Assembly (NCBI GenBank): GCA_035555975.1
Contig: DATMFV010000032.1
Span: 38,805 to 102,804, forward strand
Direction of reading: 5' to 3'
DNA: 64,000 bases
Origin: DATMFV01 sp035555975
GTDB lineage: Bacteria > Verrucomicrobiota > Verrucomicrobiia > Chthoniobacterales > Chthoniobacteraceae
Shown: in pieces, positions 52,450 through 60,503 of the stretch
Layout of the letters: the number at the start of each line of letters is the position of its first letter
Position numbering within the stretch: position 1 is the stretch's first letter
Notes under the pieces: generated by a model
What the model saw: the letters and a program-made list of their open reading frames with translations, nothing else
Told to the model about the DNA's origin: nothing
Database searches by the model: none
Program-made: the position numbers and the translations under genes

Positions 52450-53034
52450 TCAGGAAACGCGATCCGGCTGCGGTTGCGGCGTCTCCTTCCAGCGAAAGGC
52501 GTTGGGAACCTCCACGCCGAGCTGGTCCAGAATCCGCGCCACCACCGTGTCGGCCACCTCCTCCACCGTGCGCGGCAGGCTGTAAAACCCGGGGCTTGCC
52601 GGGAGCACCATCGCCCCGGCTTCCATGACGCTGACCACATTGCGCGCGTGAATCAGGTTCCACGGCGTCTCGCGGGGCACCAGGATCAGCTTGCGCCGTT
52701 CCTTCAGGAAAACATCCGCCGCACGGAGCAGCGCCGAGTCGCTCGTCCCCGCTGCGATCCGCCCGAGCGTCCCCATGGAGCACGGCACCACCACCATCGC
52801 GTCAAAAAGCGCCGAACCGCTCACAAACGGGACGTTCATCGACCGGTCGCCATGTTCCCGCACCCCGGGAGGGACCCGCAGGCTGCCGAGTTCCTCCGCG
52901 ATCACCTGCCGCGCAAACGGGCTGTAGATCAGGTGGATCTCGTGCGTTTCGGGACAAAGCGCGTCGAGCAGGCGCTGGAGGTAAATCGCTCCGCTGGCGC
53001 CGGTGGCTGCTAAAACAAGTTTCAAACGCATCAT
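52450..53034 (-). CDS. ubiX: UbiX-family flavin prenyltransferase
   Basis: A 194-residue flavoprotein, starting at 53034 (two Met in a row). It has LVLAATGASGAIYLQRLLDAL, the FMN-binding start of the family, VVVPCSMGTLGRIAAGTSDSALLRAADV, and LVPRETPWNLIHARNVVSVMEAGA with the Glu-Thr-Pro of the prenyl-acceptor site. It makes prenylated FMN for a UbiD-type decarboxylase, which is not in this window. The DUF374 gene follows on the same strand. Confidence 0.92.
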   Translation of the reverse strand: MMRLKLVLAATGASGAIYLQRLLDALCPETHEIHLIYSPFARQVIAEELGSLRVPPGVREHGDRSMNVPFVSGSALFDAMVVVPCSMGTLGRIAAGTSDSALLRAADVFLKERRKLILVPRETPWNLIHARNVVSVMEAGAMVLPASPGFYSLPRTVEEVADTVVARILDQLGVEVPNAFRWKETPQPQPDRVS

Positions 53035-53110
53035 TTTTGACCCCTCCGTGCAACCTTCCGCCCGTTCAAAACGAAAAAAGGGGCGGAAAAGGTGGGAGCG
53101 GGGTTCTTTG

Positions 53111-53157
53111 TTGCACGAGAACGCTCCCCTCTCTTATACTTCGCAGAGACTTCGCAG
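53111..53157 (+). promoter_or_regulatory. Promoter-like region with tandem direct repeat upstream of VOC gene
   Basis: TTGCAC (53111-53116), 18 bases, TATACT (53135-53140) make a possible sigma-70 promoter for the VOC gene at 53187. The 9-mer ACTTCGCAG occurs twice with an 11-bp period (53138-53146 and 53149-53157), one helical turn. This could be a regulator site over the start point. Confidence 0.35.
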
Positions 53158-53186
53158 CGCAACCTCCCGCCTTTCTTTTTTCAAAG

Positions 53187-53576
53187 ATGATTACAAAACT
53201 GCTTCATACACGTTACCGGGTGGCCGACCTTGAGAAAACCGTCTCCTTTTACAAGGAGGTCCTCGGGCTTGAGGAGGTCCGCCGCTCCACCTCGGGCCGC
53301 GGCTCGCAGTTGGTCTTCCTGAAAGCGCCGCAGAGCGATCACATGATCGAACTCTGCAAGTTTGACGAAAGCGGCCCGGTCGTCGTCGGCCCGGACCTGA
53401 CCCATCTCGCCTTTGAAGTGACCGATCTCGACGCCTTTGCGGAGCGGGCCGCCGGCCTCGGCTACCCGCTTTCCGACGGCCCCCACATCCACGGCAACGG
53501 CAACAGAATCGCCTTCATCGACGCCCCGGAGGGGTACGAAATCGAACTCATCGAACGCGCCCCCGCCAACGCCTGA
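53187..53576 (+). CDS. VOC family protein, glyoxalase I-like
   Basis: A 129-residue protein. Start 53187 gives MITKLLHTRYRVADLEKTVSFYKEVLGLEE, the lactoylglutathione-lyase N-terminal pattern. The metal ligands expected of GloA appear as His7, Glu in HMIELCK, His in LTHLAFEVTD, and Glu in GYEIELIER. It probably detoxifies methylglyoxal, though the glutathione-free variants have the same motif. Divergent from ubiX. Confidence 0.85.
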   Translation: MITKLLHTRYRVADLEKTVSFYKEVLGLEEVRRSTSGRGSQLVFLKAPQSDHMIELCKFDESGPVVVGPDLTHLAFEVTDLDAFAERAAGLGYPLSDGPHIHGNGNRIAFIDAPEGYEIELIERAPANA

Positions 53577-53592
53577 GCCCCCCGCCTGCTTC

Positions 53593-53868
53593 ATGGAGTT
53601 TGACTGGATCGACGCACCGTTTGACCTGAAGCCGATTCCTCCCAAGGAGATTGAGGAATCGTTCGAAGACCCGTTTTCGCTGCGCATCCTGCCCGATCTC
53701 CAGTCCGAACCGAGCGCCCGTTACTTCAACCTCGGCAAATCGATGTCGGGCCGCCCGATTTTCACCCTCTTCTGGACCGACGGCAAACGGTACCGGGCGA
53801 TCGCCGCGCGCGAGATGGCCCCCGAGGAACATCAATTTTACGAACGCAAAAACATGGAGCTGATGTAA
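53593..53868 (+). CDS. BrnT-like toxin
   Basis: A 91-residue protein. Start 53593 gives MEFDWIDAPFDLKPIPPKEI, in line with the BrnT N-terminus. SFEDPFSLRILPD, RYFNLGKSMSGRPIFTLFWT and RYRAIAAREMAPEEHQFYER follow the BrnT order (ribonuclease-like fold). Sixteen bases after the VOC stop. The CopG-type gene 189 bp downstream is its likely antitoxin. The family is recognised by pattern, not by a catalytic motif. Confidence 0.7.
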   Translation: MEFDWIDAPFDLKPIPPKEIEESFEDPFSLRILPDLQSEPSARYFNLGKSMSGRPIFTLFWTDGKRYRAIAAREMAPEEHQFYERKNMELM

Positions 53869-54057
53869 GTTGGCCGCCGACCGCCGCCGCTCTCCCTTTT
53901 TCTTCCCAAAACGTCGCGGGAAAACCGGCTCCCGGCGCAAAATGCCGCAAAAAGCCCCCGTTTTCCCCTTTCGCCCTGCGGCAAGCTGTTTTATGGTGCG
54001 CGGAGTCCTGCCCTTGTAACCCAAAACGCTCCGCCTCCTCTCTCCCCGTCTCCCACG

Positions 54058-54324
54058 ATGAATGTCATTGAGCAATGGTCTGAAATCCCTCCGTTCGACG
54101 ACGAAGAGGAGGAAGCCCGCTTCTGGCAGGACCACCGGCTCGATGTCCGGCTGATGAACGGCTCGCTCCTCAAGCCCGATACCAAGGAATCGATCACCGT
54201 CACGCTCCGGTTTGACCCCCGCATGCTGGCCCGCATCAAACGGCTCGCCCGGTCGCGTTACCTCAACTACCAGAGCATGATCAAACAATGGCTCAGTGAA
54301 CGGATTGAAAAAGAGGGGCATTGA
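54058..54324 (+). CDS. CopG-type antitoxin (BrnA-like)
   Basis: An 88-residue protein. The N-terminus EQWSEIPPFDDEEEEARFWQDH is the acidic toxin-binding segment of the CopG_antitoxin family. The C-terminal ribbon-helix-helix is SITVTLRFDPRMLARIKRLA followed by YLNYQSMIKQWLSERI. Such proteins neutralise a BrnT-type toxin and repress their own promoter. The toxin-like gene is upstream, separated by 189 bp with no gene between. Confidence 0.78.
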   Translation: MNVIEQWSEIPPFDDEEEEARFWQDHRLDVRLMNGSLLKPDTKESITVTLRFDPRMLARIKRLARSRYLNYQSMIKQWLSERIEKEGH

Positions 54325-54393
54325 AAAAATGCCGCCCTCGTTCTAGCCCCGGTCCCCTGAAACCTGACACCTTTTACCACCCACTCCTTTTTT

Positions 54394-56064
54394 GTGGATA
54401 CCCCAACTGAAGATACCCCACCGGCTCCCCCCCTTGAAACCTTGACCGAACTGGCCGAAGCCTCGCAGGCCAAGCGGCTTTCCACGGCGGACGAAGAACG
54501 CGCCACCGTCCTGCTCAAGGAATTACTTAACGGCAAACGCTCCGGCATCGCCTCGGCGCTGGAGCCGCTCCTGCAGCTTCCATGGATCGTCAGCGTCAAC
54601 GCCGTCATCGGCGTCTGGCCCGACTTGAGCATCCCGATGCGCCGTCTCGTCCTTTCGGGGCTTGGCAAGCACGACTCCGAAGCCTCCCGCCGCCTTCGTT
54701 TGAGCCTGGCGCGCGCGCTCTTCAAGGTCGACCCGCCCGTCGGCCTCAAGCTCGCCGCCACCGTTGCCGGGCAGCTCCGCGACGCCGAGACCGGCAACTA
54801 CCCGCCCCGGCACCGGCAGATTTTCTTCAACGTCCTGATCGGCAAAGGCAAGCCGTGGCTGCTCCACCTGCCGCTGGCCGAACTGAAAGCCGCCGACGCC
54901 CATCAGCTTCTCCACGGCGCGGCGGAAGTCTTCTCGTTCTGCTCGCCGATCTCGCAGCTCTCCATCCTCCGCTGGGCCGAAGCCGCCGGTCGGCTCAAAA
55001 AACTGCCCGAAGGTGATCTCGCCCTCCTCGCCAAGGGGGTCGCGCGCTGGCAGGGGCGGCTGCAACGCCAGTTGCGCGCGGAGATTGCGGACCTGCCCGA
55101 AGCGATCGTCGCCGTTCTCAAGCCCGAACGCAAACCCGACGAAGCCGAAACCGCGCCCGCAACCGAGAAAGGGAAAAAAGCCGCTCCCGCTCCGGAAGCC
55201 GGAAGCGAAGAGCCTCCCGCCGAAACCGCCGCACCGGACGCCGCCACTTCCCGGCAGCCCGAGCCTCAGAAAGCGCTCAACGCACCGGTCGAACCGCTCC
55301 CGCTGCCTGAACCGCAGGCAGACCAAGGGGCCGATACCGGGGAGGCTTCCGACGGCGACCCCGCTTCCAGGGTCGAAAAGAAACCGGAAGGCCGCTCCCG
55401 CTCCGCACGGGATGAAGCACGCAGCGAAGAGGCCGCCCAACGCCGCCTCTCCGCCCGCGAACGGCAGGAGGCGCGCGCCGCCGAACGCCGGGCCGAACGC
55501 GAACAGCGCGAACGTGATCGGGAGCGCGAGCGCGACAAGGCGAAAGGCAAGGCGCAGGCCCCCGGCGGGTTCGACTTCAAGGAAAGTTTACGCCACCTCG
55601 ACGCCTACGTCGGTTCGCTCCGCAACGAACTGGAGACCACCAAGGCGCAGCTTCGGCGCAAGGAGGAGGAAGCCAAACGCGGCGGCTCCCGGCGCGGCGA
55701 TCGCCACGCGGTTGAAGAACGCCGCCCGGTCGATCTCGATGCCGTTCTCCTCCACAACGCCCAGCTCGAGGCGACGGTACAAACGCTGCGCCTGCAACTC
55801 GAAGACCTCGCCTCGCACCACGAATCGGTCGCCGAAAGCCGCAACCTCCACAGCGACGAACCGATCCCCGAAGGGAGCGCCGAGCAGTTGAAGACCCTTC
55901 TTGCGATCAAGCTCCAGGAGATGTTCGAAACCTACCACGCCATGCGGCTCGACCCGCTCGACCGCGTCTTCCGGCTCGACTACCGCGACCTGCTCGGTTC
56001 CGTCTTTGATGTGCTGATCGAACAAGGCGTGGCGCTGGAGGAAAAGGAAACCAAAAGCAGCTAA
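54394..56064 (+). CDS. Large charged protein with helical-repeat and coiled-coil regions, unknown function
   Basis: A 556-residue protein with GTG start at 54394; it lies shortly after the antitoxin gene. Residues about 15-250 are all-helical (LLKELLNGKRSGIASALEPL, MRRLVLSGLGKHDSEASRRL). About 250-340 is a low-complexity Ala/Pro/Glu stretch. About 350-400 is an Arg/Glu-rich stretch (RERQEARAAERRAEREQRER), and about 400-500 is a probable coiled coil, followed by a helical tail. No signal peptide or catalytic motif was found. The stop overlaps the next start (TAATG). Confidence 0.65.
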   Translation: MDTPTEDTPPAPPLETLTELAEASQAKRLSTADEERATVLLKELLNGKRSGIASALEPLLQLPWIVSVNAVIGVWPDLSIPMRRLVLSGLGKHDSEASRRLRLSLARALFKVDPPVGLKLAATVAGQLRDAETGNYPPRHRQIFFNVLIGKGKPWLLHLPLAELKAADAHQLLHGAAEVFSFCSPISQLSILRWAEAAGRLKKLPEGDLALLAKGVARWQGRLQRQLRAEIADLPEAIVAVLKPERKPDEAETAPATEKGKKAAPAPEAGSEEPPAETAAPDAATSRQPEPQKALNAPVEPLPLPEPQADQGADTGEASDGDPASRVEKKPEGRSRSARDEARSEEAAQRRLSARERQEARAAERRAEREQRERDRERERDKAKGKAQAPGGFDFKESLRHLDAYVGSLRNELETTKAQLRRKEEEAKRGGSRRGDRHAVEERRPVDLDAVLLHNAQLEATVQTLRLQLEDLASHHESVAESRNLHSDEPIPEGSAEQLKTLLAIKLQEMFETYHAMRLDPLDRVFRLDYRDLLGSVFDVLIEQGVALEEKETKSS

Positions 56065-56453
56065 TGGACCCGCGAGGCCACAACTTCCACGATCTCCAGC
56101 CTGTCATCGCCGTCAACGATGTGGCCGCGACCCTTCGCCATTACCGCGAAAGCCTCGGTTTCAAGATCGACTTTTCGCATGGCGAGCCGCCCGTCTACGC
56201 ACGGGTGAGCCGCGATCAGGTCATGCTCCATTTTGCCGCCAGCGATGAAGGGCACCCGCACGGTAGCGTAAAATGGTATTTCATCGGCCTCGGCCACGTC
56301 GACGGAGCCGGAAACCTCGACGAACTCTTCGAAGAATACACCGCACAAGGCGCGCAGATCACCCTGCCGCCGACCGTCCAGCCGTACGGCCTGCGTGAAT
56401 TCGAAATCGAAGCGCCGGAAGGGGTCAGAATCCGGTTTCATGTGGATGCATGA
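56064..56453 (+). CDS. VOC family protein (bleomycin-resistance-like)
   Basis: A 129-residue protein that begins inside the previous stop (TAATG). LQPVIAVNDVAATLRHYRESLGFKI is the VOC opening and LREFEIEAPEGVRIRFHVDA its end. Metal-binding His/Glu residues are not complete, so a binding or non-metal function is possible. Translational coupling to the coiled-coil gene is unusual for this family. Confidence 0.82.
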   Translation: MDPRGHNFHDLQPVIAVNDVAATLRHYRESLGFKIDFSHGEPPVYARVSRDQVMLHFAASDEGHPHGSVKWYFIGLGHVDGAGNLDELFEEYTAQGAQITLPPTVQPYGLREFEIEAPEGVRIRFHVDA

Positions 56454-56465
56454 AGGTGCCCCGAC

Positions 56466-56906
56466 ATGCGTCTCTGGTCCCTGCATCCGAAGTATCTTGA
56501 TCCACAGGGACTCATCGCCCTCTGGCGTGAAGCCTTGTTGGCCAGGGCCGTTCTCCGCGGGCAAACCCGCGGCTACACGCGCCATCCTCAACTGGAACGC
56601 TTTCGCGGTCATCCCCATCCCCGTTCGGCCATGAACGCCTACCTGGCCGCCATCCATGCCGAGGCGGTACAACGCGGCTACTCCTTTGACCGCTCCAAAA
56701 TCGGCCCCGTCCGCCCCGTGCCGCCCATCATCGTCAGTTCCGGACAAATCACGTTTGAGTGGCAGCACCTGCAAAAGAAACTCTCGATGCGCAGTCCGGG
56801 TCTCCTTGTCCAATGGACCCGCGTCCAGCTTCCTGCATGCCACCCGTTGTTCCATTCACAACCCGGGCCCGTGGCGTCATGGGAACGAACGAAGGAAGGC
56901 TCCTGA
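56466..56906 (+). CDS. Pyrimidine-dimer DNA glycosylase / endonuclease V family protein
   Basis: A 146-residue protein of the Pyr_excise family. The N-terminus MRLWSLHPKYLDPQGLIALW, then REALLARAVLRGQ and YTRHPQLERFRG, matches the family consensus well. The C-terminal part is more divergent. Family members share the endonuclease V fold, in which the N-terminal residue acts as nucleophile; here residue 2 is Arg after Met. A role in UV damage repair is inferred from the family. Confidence 0.82.
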   Translation: MRLWSLHPKYLDPQGLIALWREALLARAVLRGQTRGYTRHPQLERFRGHPHPRSAMNAYLAAIHAEAVQRGYSFDRSKIGPVRPVPPIIVSSGQITFEWQHLQKKLSMRSPGLLVQWTRVQLPACHPLFHSQPGPVASWERTKEGS

Positions 56907-57012
56907 TGATTTGTTGGATCAAGGAGATGACAAGCCCGCCTGCCGGCAAACTGGCGATCACTGCATGCGATAGAGAAGCATCGACCTGTCTTGAAAATGG
57001 GAAGATTATTGA

Positions 57013-57414
57013 ATGGTTTGTCCAAAAATGAAACTCCCCCTCAAGACAAAGAACAACTCATCCCAGATTCCGGAAGGTGCGACCTGCTTGATCTGCAATG
57101 CGAAGATTGGCGAGATCGAAGGCTTCATTCGGCTCACCACAGGGGCCATTCTTTACTGCGACAAAAAGCGGGATACAGGAGGACCTTCCGATAAAATGGA
57201 TACAGTCTTTTCGCTTTACTATCACGGTCCGCACCCTGTCATCGGTATGAACCATGACGAGTGTTATTTAAACATCGTTGAACCGGTTCGTGGCGGTCAG
57301 GTGGATCTTCATTTTTGCAGCACCTCCTGCCTTTCCACGTTTTTCGCATCAATCGTTCATCAATTTGACCATTCCATTAAATCCATCACCCGGAGGCATT
57401 CTTCCGATGGCTGA
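57013..57414 (+). CDS. Small cysteine-rich protein of unknown function
   Basis: A 133-residue protein (start 57013; Met at 57028 is also possible). It has Cys pairs typical of zinc binding: ATCLICNAK near residue 25 and HFCSTSCLSTFF near residue 105, with a further Cys in ILYCDKK. Base composition is visibly lower in GC than most of the window. No family is recognised. Confidence 0.5.
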   Translation: MVCPKMKLPLKTKNNSSQIPEGATCLICNAKIGEIEGFIRLTTGAILYCDKKRDTGGPSDKMDTVFSLYYHGPHPVIGMNHDECYLNIVEPVRGGQVDLHFCSTSCLSTFFASIVHQFDHSIKSITRRHSSDG

Positions 57415-57447
57415 CCTGAATCGTCGGATACTTGCATCACCCACACC

Positions 57448-57939
57448 ATGAAACCGATCCTTCTCGCCCTGGTATTGATAAGCGCGCTGGCATTTCCATT
57501 GCGCGGTAGCGACGATCCTCTTTCGGCACAGGAACTGGCGCACCACCTCGGCGCCACCTCCTGGATTTCCAAGATGAAGTTGCAGGGTAACGATTGGGTC
57601 TTGCAGATTCTCCACGTCGTCAACGGCAAGGCCGTCAACCACGTTCTAGGCAGCCCTGCCTTTGCCACCGACCGGGAGTTTACCCGCGTTGTCATCCTCG
57701 CCAGCCAGACATCGGCCGGCACGCAACTGAGTATCGAGATCCCGGGCGCTCCCGCCGCCAGACGCCGGATTGCCGATCTCCCGCTCAAGGTGACGATTCC
57801 CTTGCCCCCGACGCTTTCGGAGGGCGACTATGTTCTTGGGGGAGAGATACCCCTGGAAGCGATCAGCAAAGACCAGCCTGCGGCGAATGTCAAAGACCTT
57901 CAAAACGGTCTTGTCCTTCGCGTCACCAAACGCCCCTGA
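57448..57939 (+). CDS. Exported protein of unknown function
   Basis: A 163-residue protein with a signal peptide (MKPILLALVLISALAFPLRG) and a beta-rich body (WISKMKLQGNDWVLQILHVV, LKVTIPLPPTLSEGDYVLGG). No motif is recognised. The TPR gene follows after 17 bases, so the two may be cotranscribed. Confidence 0.55.
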   Translation: MKPILLALVLISALAFPLRGSDDPLSAQELAHHLGATSWISKMKLQGNDWVLQILHVVNGKAVNHVLGSPAFATDREFTRVVILASQTSAGTQLSIEIPGAPAARRRIADLPLKVTIPLPPTLSEGDYVLGGEIPLEAISKDQPAANVKDLQNGLVLRVTKRP

Positions 57940-57956
57940 TTCCCGGCTGAAACCAG

Positions 57957-58562
57957 ATGTCACCTACCCAAGAGTTGATCGAAGCCCTGACCAGGGCGGA
58001 CGAGGCGGGGCATGTTGCCTATACGCGCCAGCTTTGTGAGAAGATTCTCGCTCAATGGCCGGACCATGGTCCTACCCTGCTCCGGCATGCCTCCGCGCTG
58101 ATTGACCTCGCGCTTTATGATGAGGCAGCCGCCGTGCTTGAACGGGCCGCGTCCGTGGTTCCCACAGGGCAGCTCCGCCTTGTTTTCGCAGGGCGGGGGC
58201 ATCGGCTCAAACAGATGGGAAACTTCGCTGCGGCTGAAGAGGAGTATCTCAAGGCTCATCAGCTCGATCCCGACAACGCCACCTACCTGGTCTATGCAGG
58301 TTCCGCCGCATTTTGCCGTGGCGACCTGTCGCGGGCGGAAGCCCTGGTGCGAAAGGCTCTCGATTGCAGCGAAGGGTCTCTGGATGAGGCGTATTTCAAT
58401 CTCGGCGGTTATCTGCTGGCGCAGAAGCGTTTCGCCGAAGCGCGGGATTGCTACTTGCGAGCCTTGGAGATAGACCCGCAATACCTGATAGCGAAAACGC
58501 GCCTTGCCGATGTCGAACTCGCCATAACATCCACGGCGAACAGGCCGGAGAAGGCACCATGA
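57957..58562 (+). CDS. Tetratricopeptide-repeat protein
   Basis: A 201-residue soluble protein built mainly of TPR units: YDEAAAVLERAASVVPTG, FAAAEEEYLKAHQLDPDN, LSRAEALVRKALDCSEGS, FAEARDCYLRALEIDPQ. No signal peptide is visible. Probably a protein-interaction adaptor; partner unknown. The 243 bp that follow (58563-58805) hold no credible gene. Confidence 0.72.
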   Translation: MSPTQELIEALTRADEAGHVAYTRQLCEKILAQWPDHGPTLLRHASALIDLALYDEAAAVLERAASVVPTGQLRLVFAGRGHRLKQMGNFAAAEEEYLKAHQLDPDNATYLVYAGSAAFCRGDLSRAEALVRKALDCSEGSLDEAYFNLGGYLLAQKRFAEARDCYLRALEIDPQYLIAKTRLADVELAITSTANRPEKAP

Positions 58563-58805
58563 AGGAATGGACTCGCCGCCTGTCAGCTCCCCGGGATTTT
58601 CGGACGCGTTCCGGAAACGATCGCCACGGTCCCTCTTTTGAGTACCGGCATGCTCGTGGCCGATGTCATCTGAATGGCCGATGCGCCATCCAACGAGCAC
58701 CCGCAACGGCCCGGCGGCAAAGGATTGACAGCATATCTGCAAAGAGACATCATCATCCCAACGCCTCCCCCATCACATTCTCAATTCCGAAATCAGGAGC
58801 ATCAA

Positions 58806-59090
58806 ATGAAGAAAATAGCCTTCGGTTTTATCTGGTTTATTATATTCTGGCTGGGCGCGTTGACCATTGGCGGTGCTATTTCCGGCGGCATTGCAGGTGC
58901 GCAGGTGGATGCCACCACCGCTTCGGAGGGTTACCAACAGGGCCAGGCTGCCGGTTATGAGGCCGGAGCTGCCTTCGGTAAAAAATATGGCCGCATCATT
59001 TTTATAGGTTCCATCCTTGCCGCTGTTGGCGGCACTTTGGCCGGAGTGCTTCCGGGAACCAGATCCCGGCCGAGCCAGGAAGATGCCTAA
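58806..59090 (+). CDS. Small membrane protein, two transmembrane helices
   Basis: A 94-residue protein. The start at 58806 (MKKIAFGFIWFIIFWLGALT) is chosen because the frame before it looks non-coding. Two hydrophobic segments, about 5-33 and about 64-82 (IIFIGSILAAVGGTLAGVL), flank a Gly/Ala/Gln-rich loop. A short C-terminal polar tail follows. No family recognised. Confidence 0.55.
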   Translation: MKKIAFGFIWFIIFWLGALTIGGAISGGIAGAQVDATTASEGYQQGQAAGYEAGAAFGKKYGRIIFIGSILAAVGGTLAGVLPGTRSRPSQEDA

Positions 59091-59114
59091 ATCCCCGCCG
59101 TCAACCCACGTGAT

Positions 59115-59513
59115 ATGACGACCACCCCTCCAGCCCGCCTGACCGCCTCCTCCCCGGTTCTTCTCGTCAAGGATGTCGTCGCGGCAGCCAACTTTTACCG
59201 GGACACCATGGGCTTTCATTATGAACAATTCTGGGGAGAACCGCCCAGCTTTGTGATTCTGAAACGCGATGGCCGGTATATCATGCTTCGGCAGGCGGAT
59301 CATCCCGGGCAGGTCGTCCCGCATTGGACCGCCGCAGACAAACTCTGGAACATCTATTTCTGGGTTTCCGATGTCGACGCACTTCACGCCGAGTTTGTGG
59401 CAAGGGGAGCCAAGATCAGTTATGATCTCTGCCATCAATCCTACGGATGCCGCGAGTTTGGCACCTACGACCTTGACGGGCATGCCATAGGGTTTGGGCA
59501 GCCGACGGCGTAG
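59115..59513 (+). CDS. VOC family protein
   Basis: A 132-residue protein with the VOC pattern (SPVLLVKDVVAAANFYRDTM, then IYFWVSDVDALHAEFVARGA) and an end reading REFGTYDLDGHAIGF. It resembles the VOC protein at 56064-56453. Full metal ligands are not certain. The gene follows the small membrane protein by 24 bases. Confidence 0.8.
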   Translation: MTTTPPARLTASSPVLLVKDVVAAANFYRDTMGFHYEQFWGEPPSFVILKRDGRYIMLRQADHPGQVVPHWTAADKLWNIYFWVSDVDALHAEFVARGAKISYDLCHQSYGCREFGTYDLDGHAIGFGQPTA

Positions 59514-59579
59514 AAAAACGGCATCAGGAGTGGTGATCGCCACGGCTTTCGTCTTGCCTTCCTCCCCCCGCTCAGGTTA

Positions 59580-59627
59580 CCAACTTGTAAAGTTGGCTTC
59601 GACCGGTGGTTTGATCACGAAGGTGAT
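59580..59627 (+). other. Two adjacent short hairpins in an intergenic stretch
   Basis: CCAACTT-GTA-AAGTTGG (59580-59596) is a perfect 7-bp stem with a 3-base loop. ATCAC-GAAG-GTGAT (59614-59627) is a 5-bp stem closed by a GNRA-type tetraloop. They lie in the 223-bp gap before the gene at 59737. There is no T-run. They may be a processed leader or a decayed repeat. Confidence 0.3.
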
Positions 59628-59736
59628 GATTTCCATCTGGTTCTCCAATAGGAACTTCCCCCCGTTCAAAGCGCCTTTTATGCCGATTTGAGTCGTTGTG
59701 TTAACAGGTACTAATGAACGAACTTGAACATCCGCC

Positions 59737-60291
59737 ATGAAAAACATCGCCCTCCAGTTGATCCTCTGTATGGTTGCCATACATGCCTCGTGGGGCATGG
59801 CGGTCGGGCTTGTCCTCCCCGATGCCATCAAGCGAGCTGATCTCATCGCGCACATCCGCATTGACGACGATCTCGAAATATCCCCGAGGTTTAAGCGCAC
59901 CTCCAACGCCGATGGCGGTGTAACCATAGCTCTTCTTGGCGGTTCGGATGATCCCGAGGCTTATACCAGGATCGCAACCGCCTCCATCGTTCACACCTTC
60001 AAGGGAGGCGAAGGCACTGGAACGATAAAGATAAGGCATACGAACGGGTTTACCTGCCCCAACGTCATCTACCAGGCAGGAGAGGAATACATTGTATTTC
60101 TCCGAAAGGAACCGGATTCAGATCATTACCTTACCATGAACCATTACGCCGGCCAGTTTAAGATGGAAGACGGGCAGGTCATCGCGTTCTATCTGATCAA
60201 TAACTACAAGCATCCTGATGATCTTCGTCTGCCATATGGCCGGGTTTCCACATTCCTGAAAGAATCGATCAAGGAACAGGAGAGCCCATAA
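59737..60291 (+). CDS. Exported protein of unknown function
   Basis: A 184-residue protein with a signal peptide (MKNIALQLILCMVAIHASWG, cut after about 21). The body contains ADLIAHIRIDDDLEISP, TFKGGEGTGTIKIRH, and YQAGEEYIVFLRKEPDSDHY, a pattern that recurs in secreted proteins of about this size. No motif is recognised. The 212 bp after it hold no credible gene. Confidence 0.55.
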   Translation: MKNIALQLILCMVAIHASWGMAVGLVLPDAIKRADLIAHIRIDDDLEISPRFKRTSNADGGVTIALLGGSDDPEAYTRIATASIVHTFKGGEGTGTIKIRHTNGFTCPNVIYQAGEEYIVFLRKEPDSDHYLTMNHYAGQFKMEDGQVIAFYLINNYKHPDDLRLPYGRVSTFLKESIKEQESP

Positions 60292-60503
60292 GACGCTCCT
60301 TTTACAGGCTGTCATCTCATGGCCTGTTCGCGTGCCTCATCCATTCTGAAAGCGTCGGCAACGGGTCACCACCCGGGCAGCGAGCCAGATTGGTGAAGAT
60401 GGGATTGATGGAGGAGTGGTGAAAGATCTGCGGGGAAAGGCAAGGAGCGGCTCCTGGTCCTTCACGTCAAACAGCCAAATCCTTCGCTACGCGCCGCGCT
60501 TCC

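Noticed and set aside
58563..58805. Frames between the TPR gene and the small membrane protein gene
   Set aside because: One begins with an ATGA overlap at 58559 but its translation is Arg/His-rich and it runs over the next gene. Another, just before 58806, lacks any pattern. A decayed gene is possible but not supported.
59577..59927. Minus-strand frame of 116 codons ending in a tidy tail
   Set aside because: Most of it is antisense to the secreted protein gene at 59737; only the last 45 codons lie in the gap and have no known match.
60304..60327. ACAGGC/GCCTGT stem after the gene at 59737
   Set aside because: A six-pair stem with a 12-base loop and no T-run is too weak for a terminator call.
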